From positions 62,001 to 126,000 of the forward strand of contig NZ_CANMKV010000006.1 in NCBI RefSeq assembly GCF_947498635.1: a stretch of DNA of 64,000 bases, given 5' to 3'. This document shows, one piece after another, positions 28,656 to 39,497 of the stretch (position 1 is the first letter of the stretch; each line of letters starts with the position of its first letter). Source of the stretch: an uncultured Microbulbifer sp. Lineage in GTDB: Bacteria > Pseudomonadota > Gammaproteobacteria > Pseudomonadales > Cellvibrionaceae. The notes beneath the pieces were generated by a model. That model worked only from the letters and a program-made list of their open reading frames with translations. It was not told the DNA's origin and did not search any database. The translations under genes were made by a program, and so were the position numbers.

Positions 28656-30244
28656 GGAGTATTATCCTCTATAGAGGTGGGCTCAACCCTGGATGAGTGG
28701 ACCTGTAAAGGTGAAATCTTGGGGGGGAACTTCTGAAAGCTCAATGCAGACTCAATTTTATTAACGGACATTTGCACGGTCTTATCAGAAATATTGAAAA
28801 TGGGTTGTGGGTGTAACCCGATAAGTACGAGCAATGCGGCAACCACAAGCAGTGCGCCTGTTTCCCGCACGTTGAGATCTGCTGTGTTGCTCTCTTGGAT
28901 AGGCTTCTCCAATCGTTTGTTAAGCTTACCAAAGAAGACTCTTTGCATCATAATAAGAGCATAGAGCGCAGCTCCAATAAGGCCGATAGCCGCGAGAGCT
29001 GTAAGCCAATGATTGCTGCGGAAACTTCCGACGAGCACCGTAAACTCGGCAACAAAATTACCGAGTCCAGGCAGGCCGAGGGATGCCACTGCAAAAAAAA
29101 GAGCGACGGCCGATAGCTTGGGTAGCTTGGACCAAACCCCTCCCAGTTGTTGCATGTCTCTGGTATGGAGGCGGTGCTGTAAAGCACCTACGAGTGCAAA
29201 TAAAGCGGCAGTACTCAGTCCGTGCGCAATCATTTGCATAACAGCACCCTGTATGGCAATTGTGTCCAGCGCATAGAGGCCAAGTAATACAAATCCCATA
29301 TGACTAACACTGGAGTAAGCTACCAGGCGCTTCATGTCATTTTGTGCAAAGGCTAGCATTGCACCGTAAATAACACTGAGTGCACCAATGGTCATTGCAA
29401 CGGGGGCGAATAATATGGAACTCTCAGGAAATAGCGGTAAATTGAAACGTAATAGGCCGTAAGCCCCTGTTTTAAGAAGAATTGCCGCGAGTAGGATGCT
29501 GCCCGCTGTTGGAGCCTGTGTGTGAGCATCTGGTAACCAGGTATGGAAAGGTAATGCTGGGAGTTTGACAATAAATGCGATAAAGAAACCAAGCATTAAC
29601 CAGTAGGCAATGTCAGAGGGTACCTGGGCCTCTAATAATATATTATAATTGAAGGTCAACTGTCCGGAATTTATGTAGTGAATATAGGCTAAGCCCACAA
29701 TTGCGATAAGCATCAACAGACTACTTGCCTGTGTGAAAATGAAGAACTTGATCGCAGCGTAGATACGTCGTTCATAGCCCCAAACGGCAATAAGAAAAAG
29801 CATGGGAATTAGCATGACTTCCCAGAAAAAGAAAAATAAAAAAAGATCGATAGCGGTAAAAACCCCTGCAACACCAGCCAGAGTCCATAAGTAATTGAAG
29901 TAGAAAAACCCTCGGCGAAACTGGATGTCATTCCAGGTCATAATAAGCCCGAAAATTCCCATCGCAATGGTCAAAGAAAGCATTAAAAAGCTTAGCCCGT
30001 CAATAGCGAGATAAAAGTCGATGCCAAACCTGGGGATCCATGGTATTTTCAAGCTATCCCACCAAGTATTATCAGTTATAGCTTCTGTTGAAGTGATAAA
30101 TGATGAATAGTTTGTGAGAAGTACAGTTGTAAATAAAAGGCTAATTAGGCTTATCCAGCGCCCCCCGGCTTGAAAATAACGCTCTGCTAGCCAAGCGAGT
30201 AGGCCGCCTGCAAACAGTATAATAATGATTGCTAGAAGGGTCAT
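28652..30244 (-). CDS. nuoM: NADH-quinone oxidoreductase subunit M
   Basis: A 530-residue antiporter-like subunit with about 14 helices. Landmarks are FFFWEVMLIPMLFLI, VKLPALPFHTWLPDAHTQAPT and VAYSSVSHMGFVLLG. The C-terminal tail after the last helix is longer and more polar than usual. Both ends overlap neighbours by 4 bp, consistent with tight translational coupling to nuoL and nuoN. Confidence 0.95.
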   Translation of the reverse strand: MTLLAIIIILFAGGLLAWLAERYFQAGGRWISLISLLFTTVLLTNYSSFITSTEAITDNTWWDSLKIPWIPRFGIDFYLAIDGLSFLMLSLTIAMGIFGLIMTWNDIQFRRGFFYFNYLWTLAGVAGVFTAIDLFLFFFFWEVMLIPMLFLIAVWGYERRIYAAIKFFIFTQASSLLMLIAIVGLAYIHYINSGQLTFNYNILLEAQVPSDIAYWLMLGFFIAFIVKLPALPFHTWLPDAHTQAPTAGSILLAAILLKTGAYGLLRFNLPLFPESSILFAPVAMTIGALSVIYGAMLAFAQNDMKRLVAYSSVSHMGFVLLGLYALDTIAIQGAVMQMIAHGLSTAALFALVGALQHRLHTRDMQQLGGVWSKLPKLSAVALFFAVASLGLPGLGNFVAEFTVLVGSFRSNHWLTALAAIGLIGAALYALIMMQRVFFGKLNKRLEKPIQESNTADLNVRETGALLVVAALLVLIGLHPQPIFNISDKTVQMSVNKIESALSFQKFPPKISPLQVHSSRVEPTSIEDNTP

Positions 30245-32079
30245 AGAGCCACCAGAAGTGCCAGGAATAGGACGGAACCTACGGCAAAAGTAGCCAGATA
30301 CCAGCGCACCTGACCATTTTGCGAGGAGCTGAGTAGAGCGTTCAACTGCCGGCTCAGCGCAGCAGTACCTTTGTATAGGTTGTCGATAATATCGTTGTGA
30401 TTAATCTTGGCCAGTGATTTAAAAGGTTTTACCAACAGATGCTCGTAGAGCCAGTCAAATCCCCATCCGGAGAACCAAAATTGCATAATAGACGAACGTT
30501 TCTCGCCAGATTTTTTTTGGTAAATAAATAGCTTCCAGGCGATGGCAAGACCAATTAATGGCATCGCAATAGCGACACCCTCAATCCAGGCTGAGTGATC
30601 CTCATCGGGGCGACTGCCAAATACTGCCTGTAGCGGTGGTGCTAATAGGCCACCAATCATTGCCAGTAATGCGAGAATACAAAGAGGTATAGTCATCACA
30701 GGTGTATTGGCATCGTTACAGTGTGATGAGGCTGATCCCTCTCGGCCTAGAAACACCAAAAATAATACACGGAAACTATAGATTCCAGTGACTAACGCTC
30801 CGAGTATTCCTGCGAGCCATAAAATGTTGATACCCTGGTGAAATTCCCAAGCGCTCAATAAGATATGATCTTTACTATAAAAGCCCGATGTAAAGGGTAG
30901 GGCTGCCAAGCAGGCGCAGCCAATGGTAAAGCATATAAAGGTCAGTGGAATTTTTCGGTAGAGCCCGCCCATTGAAAAAATATTCTGCTCGTGATGCAGG
31001 CTCAAGATGACAGAGCCGGCTGAAAGAAAGAGTAGGGCCTTAAAAAATGCATGGGTTATTAAATGAAAGATTGCTCCAGACCATGCACCCACCCCTAAAG
31101 CCAGAAACATATAGCCGATTTGGCTGATTGTGGAATATGCGAGAACCCTTTTAATATCGCTCTGTGCTATTGCACTAAAACCAGCCAATAATAGTGTGAG
31201 AGCGCCCACAAATGCCACCGTGGTCATAGCCGTTTCTGATAAAAGATACAAGGGGTGCATACGTGCAATTAGGTATACGCCTGCGGTGACCATGGTAGCA
31301 GCATGAATCAAGGCGCTTACTGGTGTTGGGCCTGCCATAGCATCTGGAAGCCAGGTCTGTAGAGGTAGTTGTGCTGATTTTCCTACGGCCCCACCGAGTA
31401 ATAGTAGGCAGGCGACTGTGACTACTTCGTTATTAATATCAGGGCCATCGATCGCAGCGGTAAGTTGTGGAATATTCAGGGTGGAAAATTCATAGAAAAG
31501 TAAGAATAGACCTATGGCCATCGCGGTATCGCCAATACGGGTGACGATAAACGCTTTTTGAGCAGCAGCACCATTGGCTGGTTCTTTATACCAGAAACCA
31601 ATTAATAAGTAGCTGCAAAGTCCAACACCCTCCCAGCCCAAATAAAGTAAGACAAGATTATCAGCCATCACCAGAATTAACATGGCGCATACAAATAGAT
31701 TGAGATAGGCAAAATATCGGCGAAAATCCGCATCTTCTCGCATATACCCCACTGAATATAAGTGAATCAGGAAGCCGACTCCGGTGATGACCATCAGCAT
31801 TACCAGAGTCAGCCAGTCAATATAAAAATTAAAGCCCAGCTCTAGGTTATCTACGAGCATCCACTGCCAGAGTGCGATATTGACAATCTCAGATGGGTTT
31901 TTCCAGAAAACAGATATTGCCACAATTGCGGTAAATAGGGCGGCAATACCGATGCTGCCTACACCAATGCAGGCGACTGTTCTTTGTGATGGTTCGTGCC
32001 GATTAAAGAGTGGAAAAGCAACCAATGTCAGGAAGCCAATCAGCGGTAGAAGCGGTACCCAAGCCAAAAGCCCCTGCAT
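30241..32079 (-). CDS. nuoL: NADH-quinone oxidoreductase subunit L
   Basis: A 612-residue antiporter-like subunit, the distal pump of the membrane arm with its lateral helix at the C-terminal end. Visible motifs are LLYLGWEGVGLCSYLLIGFW, SAQLPLQTWLPDAMAGPTPVSALIHAATMV and LAYSTISQIGYMFLA. It follows nuoK with a 1-bp gap. Confidence 0.96.
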   Translation of the reverse strand: MQGLLAWVPLLPLIGFLTLVAFPLFNRHEPSQRTVACIGVGSIGIAALFTAIVAISVFWKNPSEIVNIALWQWMLVDNLELGFNFYIDWLTLVMLMVITGVGFLIHLYSVGYMREDADFRRYFAYLNLFVCAMLILVMADNLVLLYLGWEGVGLCSYLLIGFWYKEPANGAAAQKAFIVTRIGDTAMAIGLFLLFYEFSTLNIPQLTAAIDGPDINNEVVTVACLLLLGGAVGKSAQLPLQTWLPDAMAGPTPVSALIHAATMVTAGVYLIARMHPLYLLSETAMTTVAFVGALTLLLAGFSAIAQSDIKRVLAYSTISQIGYMFLALGVGAWSGAIFHLITHAFFKALLFLSAGSVILSLHHEQNIFSMGGLYRKIPLTFICFTIGCACLAALPFTSGFYSKDHILLSAWEFHQGINILWLAGILGALVTGIYSFRVLFLVFLGREGSASSHCNDANTPVMTIPLCILALLAMIGGLLAPPLQAVFGSRPDEDHSAWIEGVAIAMPLIGLAIAWKLFIYQKKSGEKRSSIMQFWFSGWGFDWLYEHLLVKPFKSLAKINHNDIIDNLYKGTAALSRQLNALLSSSQNGQVRWYLATFAVGSVLFLALLVAL

Positions 32080-32080
32080 A

Positions 32081-32398
32081 TCAACCTCTCAATTCATTTA
32101 GTTGATCAATATCGACAGTGTGTTTACGATGATAGAATTGCAGAACCAGAGCAAGAGCAATGGCTACTTCCGCGGCGGCAAGGGTTACAACAAATATAAA
32201 CATAACCTGACCATCCGCATTCCCCCAGTGGGCGCCCGCCACTACAAACATGAGGGCTGCAGCATTTGTACAAATTTCCACACTCATCAGCATAAATATG
32301 ACATTGCGCCGCATCATCAAGCCGGCCAACCCTAAGCAGAAGAGTATAGATGCTAGTAAGACGCCGGCCTCAAGGCCCGGTGCAGTTTCAATTGGCAT
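32081..32398 (-). CDS. nuoK: NADH-quinone oxidoreductase subunit K
   Basis: A 105-residue protein with three helices and the membrane glutamate in [17 protein letters not shown]. The ATG at 32398 (MPIETAPGL) gives the family length; the longer frame to 32437 is not used. Its start overlaps the nuoJ stop by 11 bp. Confidence 0.93.
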   Translation of the reverse strand: MPIETAPGLEAGVLLASILFCLGLAGLMMRRNVIFMLMSVEICTNAAALMFVVAGAHWGNADGQVMFIFVVTLAAAEVAIALALVLQFYHRKHTVDIDQLNELRG

Positions 32399-32912
32399 TG
32401 CTCGATTCCCCTGGATTAATTTTTTTGCGTCGAGCAAGGTGGAAGGCCCCCACTAGCCCTGCAAGTAATAACATTGAGGCTAGTTCTACAGCGAGGACAT
32501 AGTGGCTGAAGAGTGCAATCCCAACTTGTTTGGGGCCTATGTAGTGAAATGTTTGGGTGGAAGAAATTTGTCCATTACTCACTAATAAAATCAGTTGAAC
32601 GAGTAATAATGCAGAAAGTAGTGCAGGACCAATCCATGTTCTGGGTTGTAGCCAGGCCTGCTCTTGTACAACTGTGGAATCTCCTTGATTAAGCATCATA
32701 ATCACGAAAATAATCAGCACCATAATAGCTCCGGCATAAATAATCACTTCCAATGCGGCGGCGAGTGGCGCTCCAAATTGGTAGAAAATTACAGCAATCG
32801 CTAACAGCGAGGTGACAAGATAAAGAAGGGCATGCACAGCATTGCGGTGAAAAATTACCATAGTGGTGGCTGCCACCGCTATAGCTGCTGTGATATAGAA
32901 AATGAAGTTCAT
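32388..32912 (-). CDS. nuoJ: NADH-quinone oxidoreductase subunit J
   Basis: A 174-residue membrane subunit with five helices, including the hallmark [19 protein letters not shown] in helix 3. AGAGGGAG precedes the ATG at 32912. It is followed by nuoK with overlap and preceded by an unusual 220-bp gap to nuoI. Confidence 0.94.
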   Translation of the reverse strand: MNFIFYITAAIAVAATTMVIFHRNAVHALLYLVTSLLAIAVIFYQFGAPLAAALEVIIYAGAIMVLIIFVIMMLNQGDSTVVQEQAWLQPRTWIGPALLSALLLVQLILLVSNGQISSTQTFHYIGPKQVGIALFSHYVLAVELASMLLLAGLVGAFHLARRKKINPGESSNAN

Positions 32913-33133
32913 ATGGGCTCCCTCTTATGTATAGCTGTTATTGGTTTGAGAGGTTGCTGCACTACATGATCAGAACTTATGATCAAAAACTACAACCCTT
33001 ATGCAAGATTCGGACTGTTGGTTGTATTTTTATTGATTTCTATAAGAGGCTATCTTTTTATGGTTAAATGGCTGACTGAAAAAGTGTCCCTATTTCTTGG
33101 GGGTTGCATTTTTTTCGGCTATACAATCTGTCT
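32913..33133. other. Gap inside the nuo operon between nuoI and nuoJ
   Basis: 221 bp without a gene on the operon strand, where other nuo junctions here are short or overlapping. It may contain a secondary promoter or processing site, but no clear signal is visible. Confidence 0.4.
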
Positions 33134-33652
33134 CTATAAGTTAAGGCTCTTTATGTTAATTGGCTCTGCTTCATTATCAGCCTCTCCCTTATCTTTTCCG
33201 GCTATTGCCTTTCCGGCCACCTGGTAGAAACTATAGTCGTGATATTTTCCTGGTCCGTCGATCAAAAGGTCCTCTTTTTCATAAACCATATTTTGCCGAT
33301 CGTATTCGCACATTTCGAAATCTGGAGTGAGCTGGATGGCATAAGTGGGGCATGCGTCTTCACAAAGACCGCACATTATGCAGCGGGAAAAATTTATACG
33401 GAAATATTCCGGCCGCCACCGGCCATCTGGATCCTCAGTTTTTTGAAGTGAAATACAGTCAGGAGGGCAAGCCACCGCACAGAGATTGCAGGCAACACAA
33501 CGTTCATCCCCATTGGGGTCGCGACTTAATATAATTCTTCCCCGGTAGCGAGGTGCCAAGTAGGGCTTTTCCTCAGGGTATTGAACCGTTACATTGCGCC
33601 GAAAAAGGTGCTTGAAAACTAGCCACATGCTTCTAATTTGGCTTGCGATCAT
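33134..33652 (-). CDS. nuoI: NADH-quinone oxidoreductase subunit I (2x[4Fe-4S])
   Basis: A 172-residue ferredoxin-like subunit with two classic cluster motifs, [15 protein letters not shown] and [15 protein letters not shown], which carry clusters N6a and N6b to the quinone site. It sits 40 bp after nuoH. Confidence 0.96.
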   Translation of the reverse strand: MIASQIRSMWLVFKHLFRRNVTVQYPEEKPYLAPRYRGRIILSRDPNGDERCVACNLCAVACPPDCISLQKTEDPDGRWRPEYFRINFSRCIMCGLCEDACPTYAIQLTPDFEMCEYDRQNMVYEKEDLLIDGPGKYHDYSFYQVAGKAIAGKDKGEADNEAEPINIKSLNL

Positions 33653-33692
33653 TTTTCCTCTCCGGTGTTTTTAAGGAAAAACGTAGAAGCTT

Positions 33693-34649
33693 CTAGGCAG
33701 TCCATAGTAGTACTCCAGCAGTTGCTAGCAGATTGGCTAGTGACAAGGGGAGCATGACTTTCCAGCCAAATTTCATCAGCTGATCGTATCTTGGGCGTGG
33801 CAATGATGCGCGTAACAGGATGAAAATGGCTACTAATAACGCAGTCTTCAGGCAAAACCAAATAATGGGTGGCAACCAGGGTCCATGCCATCCGCCGAGA
33901 AATAAAGTAGTGATTAATGCGGCGATCAGAATAACGGCGAGATATTCACCGACAAAGAACATTCCGAATTTCATGCCTGAGTATTCTGTATGAAAACCTG
34001 CTGTCAATTCATGTTCAGCTTCGGGCAGGTCAAAGGGGGTTCTGCGGCTCTCCGCGATACCAGCAATAAAGAAAACAAAAAAGCCTAGAAATTGAGGAAC
34101 AATAAACCAGAGTTCTGCCTGCGCATTGACAATATCTCGCAGGTTAAAGCTGCCGGACATCATCACAACCCCCATTAAGCTCAATCCCATAAATACTTCG
34201 TAGGATACCGTTTGTGCCGCGGCGCGTAGCCCACCGAGTAGAGCGTATTTATTGTTGGATGCGTAACCGCCGAGAATGATGCTGTAAACCGCGATGGAAC
34301 TCATTGCCAGTACAAACAGTAGTCCAATATTGAGATCCGCTACACCAATATTTGGTGACATGGGCACAACCCCAAAGGCGATCAACATGGTTGCCATGAC
34401 TACGGTTGGTGCAAGAACAAAAACTGGGATATCAGCAAAACGCGGAATAAAGTCTTCTTTGAAGAAAAGCTTGATCATATCGGCCATGACCTGCATTGTG
34501 CCGAAGGGCCCCACCCGATTTGGCCCTGGTCTATCTTGCCAGAAACCGAGAAGGCGTCGCTCCCCCCAGGTGAGTATTGCAGCCAGTAGTACCGTTACGA
34601 TAAGTACGCCAAAAATATTTAGTAGTGTGATCCAAATTGATGTAGTCAT
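33693..34649 (-). CDS. nuoH: NADH-quinone oxidoreductase subunit H
   Basis: A 318-residue membrane subunit with about eight helices. Quinone-site and E-channel motifs are visible: [37 protein letters not shown] and [19 protein letters not shown]. Its ATG overlaps the nuoG stop by one base (TAATG). Confidence 0.96.
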   Translation of the reverse strand: MTTSIWITLLNIFGVLIVTVLLAAILTWGERRLLGFWQDRPGPNRVGPFGTMQVMADMIKLFFKEDFIPRFADIPVFVLAPTVVMATMLIAFGVVPMSPNIGVADLNIGLLFVLAMSSIAVYSIILGGYASNNKYALLGGLRAAAQTVSYEVFMGLSLMGVVMMSGSFNLRDIVNAQAELWFIVPQFLGFFVFFIAGIAESRRTPFDLPEAEHELTAGFHTEYSGMKFGMFFVGEYLAVILIAALITTLFLGGWHGPWLPPIIWFCLKTALLVAIFILLRASLPRPRYDQLMKFGWKVMLPLSLANLLATAGVLLWTA

Positions 34650-37486
34650 TAGTTCTCAACTCCAGCAATTGAATGAGTCGCGGCAGGCCTTAGGGTGGCA
34701 TAACCGGGCATCAATGCTGCTAGGGTTTCAAGTCCTGGTAACCCGTACGGTACTCCAATACAACCTTCTGGGGTGGTATTGCACCTTCGTATCTCCGTAC
34801 GATAGATGCCACTGCTTGTTTCAATATCCACCAGCTCCCCTTCGTTCACGCCGTGTTGCGTCATCTCTTTTGGGTTTATCAATACAAACGGCGCTTCAAT
34901 AAGTTCAGAAATGGCCATTGACTGATTGCTGAGTTCCTCTGAACCGAACAGACGATAGATGGGCAGCATTTGCATAGAATTGGGTGGTTGTGGTGATTTT
35001 TCTAAAGTGTTTGTCCAATCCGGTATAGGGTGCCTAGGTCGCTCGATCATTTTTCCTGAAGGGCCACCCTTTCGTTCGCCACCAACTTGTTCCTGAAATT
35101 TAAAGATTGATTGGTTGGAATTCCAACCTGGTGACCAGATGTTGGCTTGCAGTTGGGTTTTATTTGGATTATGAATGCCTTCCATACTGAAGCTCATCGG
35201 AGCGTCAGGATCATTGATTGGCGGTGTTTCAGAAACATGCTCTTGGGCGTGGATCGCAGTGCGACCACTATAGCGGGAACTTTGACGAGCAATCCTAAGT
35301 CCATCAATGCGAAAGTTCTCATCTGGACCGAGTTCATCTAGTACGCGCAAAACCCGGAATTCCCTGGCAATGGCGTCGCTGATATCTGTACTGTGTTTCC
35401 ACTCTTTCAGCACAGAAAGGTTTTCACATGTCTCCGTACAAAAATCCACAGCATCCACCAACCAACGCCAACTTTCCTGAATAAACCCTTTGCCTTCGTA
35501 GACGGCATAGAAGCGCTGAGCCAAGCCATTATTGTTTACAAAGGTTCCCTGGGACTCTGCCGTTGCCGATGCGGGAAAAATGCAGTTAGCGCGTTTCGCG
35601 GTAGGTGTCAGCAGAGTATCTAATAGAATAACTTCATCCACTAGTGAAAATAATTTTTCAACGGAATGTTTATCCAATCGCCGATAGAGATCATTTTCCA
35701 ATATGATCAGACTTGTGGGTATATTCGCCGATCTCTGATCAGTAAGCGTTTGCACAAGTTGTTGTAGATTTCCTTCTGTCCCATTAAAGAGCTGTGTAAG
35801 TCCCAGGCTGTTCGCTTCACTGCAAGCCAAATACAGTTTTGTTGGCGTCTTCTTGTCATCACTCAACGCGCGGGATAATTCCGCTACCGCCTGCAGAGTG
35901 CCTGGATGTTTTCCGGATGTTCCAGAAATTATAAGTGGCTTACCGGCTTTGAGAAGTATCGCTGCTGTGCGTTTCACCATTTCCTGCAGGTGCGGGGGCA
36001 TCTTCAGATTCGGTGCTTTGTAACCGGAGATTTCCTGGGCGAGGGCATGGGTAAACAGTGCAGTTTTTTGCGGTGACTCAAACAGTGTGGCATCGGCAAT
36101 ATCATCGAGATTACTAAGGGCTGTTCCAATAAAGATGATTGGACTGTGCTCTTCCTCCAGCTGTCTTACCGAGGCATCCTGCCACAGGGGAATCTTCAAT
36201 GATTGCGCAGCTTGTTTTTGCCGATTGCGCGCTGCCTGGCGCACGGCAAGGGCAATGCGTGGTGCCGTGTTGTAAATATCTTCACCAATAATTAAAACTG
36301 CATCGGAGGTCTCTATTTCTGGTGTGCTGGGGCTTAGAATTCTGTCATCGCTTTGTAAGCTGTTGACCAACTGAAGCACTTCCTGGTCGAGATAATTCAG
36401 TCCAGAGTAAAAGTGATCTGCCCCCACTAACTGTCGGAGGGCAAAATTATTTTCTAGTGATGACCGTGGTGAGCCAATACCGATAATTCGCCGTAGTTGA
36501 CGTTGTGCTGCCGTAATTTGTACCGATAAATTCAAGACAGCATCCTGTGGATTAATTTCCTTGTGTAAGATGTCTTTATTATCGGCGGTAGAACCGATGA
36601 GATCTTCATCTCGCACACTAAGCACTTTATCAATGCGTGTGGCGCTATTGACGTACTCATATCCAAAACGCCCACGGTCGCATAGGAAGTAACCGTTGAT
36701 ATCGTGATGGTAGAGATTGGTGATACGCCTCAGAATTGGATCAAGATTATTGCTGGATTCTCGTGCCCCAGGTGCGGTATTGCAGCCCACAGCGCAGTGT
36801 TCACAAATTGAGGGAGCGGTTTGCAGGTCCCATTTCCGCACGAAATGTGCACTGAAGGTTTTATCAGTAAACACTCCTGTGGGGCAGACCTCAACCAAGT
36901 TACCACTAAAACCGTTCTCAAGCCGCCCTTCTTCTTGTCGACCAAAATAAATTTGATGATTTCTCCCAAGGGCCTGTAAATCGTTTCCCCCAGCGTATTC
37001 ATTGTAAAATCTGACGCAACGATAACAGGTGATACAGCGGTTCATTTCATGATTGATAAATGGTCCGAGATATTGATTACGATGTGTGCGTTTGCTACCT
37101 CGATAACGGCGCATAGTGTGGCCTGACATTTCTGTCATGTCCTGCAGGTGACACTCTCCCCCCTCTTCACACACGGGACAATCGTGGGGATGGTTGGTCA
37201 TCAAGTCTTCGATAATTCCTCCACGAAACTCCTTGGCCATCTCGGCATTCACGCTATAAATACCCCCATCCCGGATTGGGGTCATGCAGCTCATGATCAA
37301 ACGGCCCGATTGATCTTCACTGTCTTTGTATTCGATCATGGCGCATTGTCGACAGGCGCCTACAGAGCCCATTTCGGGGTGCCAACAAAAATAGGGAATA
37401 TTTAATCCTAGCGTCAGGCAGCTACTGAGTAGATTCTGATCACCATCTACTTGGTATTTTTCGCCGTCGATTGTAATGGTTGGCAT
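34649..37486 (-). CDS. nuoG: NADH-quinone oxidoreductase subunit G
   Basis: The 945-residue subunit has an N-terminal [2Fe-2S] ferredoxin ([16 protein letters not shown]), the HxxxCxxCxxC cluster N5 ([16 protein letters not shown]), further cluster cysteines ([23 protein letters not shown], the last retaining a possible N7 type) and a degenerate molybdopterin-oxidoreductase-like C-terminal domain. The ATG at 37486 gives [15 protein letters not shown], the proper start; the open frame extends to 37582 but lacks family similarity there. Confidence 0.95.
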   Translation of the reverse strand: MPTITIDGEKYQVDGDQNLLSSCLTLGLNIPYFCWHPEMGSVGACRQCAMIEYKDSEDQSGRLIMSCMTPIRDGGIYSVNAEMAKEFRGGIIEDLMTNHPHDCPVCEEGGECHLQDMTEMSGHTMRRYRGSKRTHRNQYLGPFINHEMNRCITCYRCVRFYNEYAGGNDLQALGRNHQIYFGRQEEGRLENGFSGNLVEVCPTGVFTDKTFSAHFVRKWDLQTAPSICEHCAVGCNTAPGARESSNNLDPILRRITNLYHHDINGYFLCDRGRFGYEYVNSATRIDKVLSVRDEDLIGSTADNKDILHKEINPQDAVLNLSVQITAAQRQLRRIIGIGSPRSSLENNFALRQLVGADHFYSGLNYLDQEVLQLVNSLQSDDRILSPSTPEIETSDAVLIIGEDIYNTAPRIALAVRQAARNRQKQAAQSLKIPLWQDASVRQLEEEHSPIIFIGTALSNLDDIADATLFESPQKTALFTHALAQEISGYKAPNLKMPPHLQEMVKRTAAILLKAGKPLIISGTSGKHPGTLQAVAELSRALSDDKKTPTKLYLACSEANSLGLTQLFNGTEGNLQQLVQTLTDQRSANIPTSLIILENDLYRRLDKHSVEKLFSLVDEVILLDTLLTPTAKRANCIFPASATAESQGTFVNNNGLAQRFYAVYEGKGFIQESWRWLVDAVDFCTETCENLSVLKEWKHSTDISDAIAREFRVLRVLDELGPDENFRIDGLRIARQSSRYSGRTAIHAQEHVSETPPINDPDAPMSFSMEGIHNPNKTQLQANIWSPGWNSNQSIFKFQEQVGGERKGGPSGKMIERPRHPIPDWTNTLEKSPQPPNSMQMLPIYRLFGSEELSNQSMAISELIEAPFVLINPKEMTQHGVNEGELVDIETSSGIYRTEIRRCNTTPEGCIGVPYGLPGLETLAALMPGYATLRPAATHSIAGVEN

Positions 37487-37544
37487 CGCTAGTCCATTAT
37501 TTTTGTATCGGTGTTGTAAGGTTTTATCGCAAACCCTGTGAGTA

Positions 37545-38819
37545 CTATTTGTACGGACAGCACCGGTTGGTAATATGATCAATAAAATCCTGTTCGAACA
37601 GTTTCAATGCACTTTGTAGCGGTTCCGCCGCACCAGGGGCCAGAGCACAGAAGGTTTTTCCAGGACCAATCCTTTGACACTGTTCACGTAATAGATCTAG
37701 GTCCTCGGGTAAGCCCTCGCCATCTTCAATTCGCTGCAATACTTTGACAATCCATGGAAGACCATCGCGACAGGGGGTGCACCAACCACAGGATTCGCGA
37801 GCAAAGAACTGGGATAGGTTTAGTACCAGCCCGACAGGACAAGTTTTATCGTCCAGGACTATGATGGTACCTGTGCCCATACGACTACCAGCTTTGCCGA
37901 TTACATCGTAATCCATGGGTAGATCCAGATGATCCGGTCCCAAGAAATCCGTGGAGCCGCCACCTGGTAGAAAGCCTTTAAGTCTCAGTCCGTCGCGCAT
38001 GCCACCGGCATGCTGCTCAATGATTTCCCGGATCGGGGTGCCCATGGGCAGTTCCCAGGTACCTGGGTTCTTAACTTTACCGCTTACCCCAAAAATTTTG
38101 CTGCCAGCATCTTGCTCCAGTCCAAGTCCTCGATACCAGTCGACCCCGAGAGCAACCAAGTGGGGGATATTACAGAAGGTCTCTACATTGTTTACCACCG
38201 TGGGTTTGCCCCACAAACCGCTCACCTGCGGAAATGGTGGTTTAGCCCTGGGGATTGCACGGCGCCCTTCCAGGGCGTTGAGAAGCGCCGTTTCTTCTCC
38301 ACAGATGTAATTACCAGCACTGCGGTGAATAAAAATATCCAGGGAAAAACCACTGTCGAGAATATTGTTGCCGAGAAGACCCTGGGATTTAGCTTCATTG
38401 ATAGCCAATTCCAAGCGCTCTGCCGCCAGGTGGTATTCGCCGCGAATAAAAATATAACCAATCGACGCCCCTATGGCATAGGCAGCAATGGCCATACCTT
38501 CAAGCAATAGATGAGGATCCCTTTCCATTAGGAGTCTGTCTTTGAAAGTACCGGGTTCCATTTCATCGGCATTACAGACTATAAATTTTTGCTTCGGTGC
38601 GTCCTCACCATGGGGAACAAAACTCCATTTGAGACCGGTGTTAAATCCCGCACCGCCACGTCCGCGAAGCCCGCCATCCTTTACGAGAGTGACAATGTTA
38701 TTCGGCTCCATGGTGAGTGCTTTACGCCACCCCGCATAGCCATCATTCGCCAAATAACTGGCGATGTCAGCTGCGATATTTTTCCCAGTGATATTTTTAG
38801 TCAGTGGATTTGTCAGCAT
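37545..38819 (-). CDS. nuoF: NADH-quinone oxidoreductase subunit F (NADH/FMN)
   Basis: A 424-residue flavoprotein subunit that oxidises NADH. It has the glycine-rich NADH site GRGGAGFNTGLKW near residue 55, the FMN site region, SAGNYICGEETALLNALEG, and the N3 cluster motif ESCGWCTPCRDGLPW. Its start overlaps the nuoE end by 23 bp. Confidence 0.97.
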   Translation of the reverse strand: MLTNPLTKNITGKNIAADIASYLANDGYAGWRKALTMEPNNIVTLVKDGGLRGRGGAGFNTGLKWSFVPHGEDAPKQKFIVCNADEMEPGTFKDRLLMERDPHLLLEGMAIAAYAIGASIGYIFIRGEYHLAAERLELAINEAKSQGLLGNNILDSGFSLDIFIHRSAGNYICGEETALLNALEGRRAIPRAKPPFPQVSGLWGKPTVVNNVETFCNIPHLVALGVDWYRGLGLEQDAGSKIFGVSGKVKNPGTWELPMGTPIREIIEQHAGGMRDGLRLKGFLPGGGSTDFLGPDHLDLPMDYDVIGKAGSRMGTGTIIVLDDKTCPVGLVLNLSQFFARESCGWCTPCRDGLPWIVKVLQRIEDGEGLPEDLDLLREQCQRIGPGKTFCALAPGAAEPLQSALKLFEQDFIDHITNRCCPYK

Positions 38820-39363
38820 GAAGTTGTTTCTTTTTATCGATTAACGTGTCGATAGTGTCTTCATCGAGATTTCTGTACATCTCCTCGCCCAACATCAATA
38901 CCGGTGCTTTGTCGCAGTCCCCAAGACAGGGCATTTCCAACAGGGTAAATATCCCGTCCTTGGAGGTTTCACCGGGCTTTATTTCCAGACTCTGGCAAAT
39001 ATGTTTTTGAAGTTGGTCGCACCCCATTACCCAACAACTTGCGCTTTTACATAAGTAAATGACCTCCTTACCGACTGGCTGGCGAAATATCAGTTGAAAA
39101 TAGGTCGCCACACTTTCCAGTTGGGTTACAGGAATCTTCAGATAGTTTGCAATGGCGTGAATGCTGTTGTCCGAAATCCAGCCCCGATGTTTTTGGACGA
39201 TTCTGAGTGCTTCTAAACCCACGGAGGATTTTCCTTCATAGTGTTTGGCCTCCTCGTCAATTTCCAATTTTTCCTCATCGGTGAGGATTGCGGAGATTTT
39301 GTCTGGATCGCTGTTACTATGCTCCATTACTTCAATTGGTTCCGGTTCTAATAAGCTGGACAT
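38797..39363 (-). CDS. nuoE: NADH-quinone oxidoreductase subunit E ([2Fe-2S])
   Basis: A 188-residue thioredoxin-like ferredoxin with cluster N1a cysteines in CKSASCWVMGCDQL and MPCLGDCDKAPV. The N-terminal extension (about 20 acidic residues) is longer than in E. coli, so a start at the internal MEHSNSD is also possible. Confidence 0.94.
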   Translation of the reverse strand: MSSLLEPEPIEVMEHSNSDPDKISAILTDEEKLEIDEEAKHYEGKSSVGLEALRIVQKHRGWISDNSIHAIANYLKIPVTQLESVATYFQLIFRQPVGKEVIYLCKSASCWVMGCDQLQKHICQSLEIKPGETSKDGIFTLLEMPCLGDCDKAPVLMLGEEMYRNLDEDTIDTLIDKKKQLHADKSTD

Positions 39364-39497
39364 TTGCGCCTCCTCTGGCGATAACGTGGAGGCATTTAGA
39401 AAATTCTATTGCCGCCCGCTGGTTTCGCGGCCTTATGACATAGAACTGTGAGCTTCACTGGTCCTCTCCGCTTATGTGAGCTTTGGTCACTTTTTTA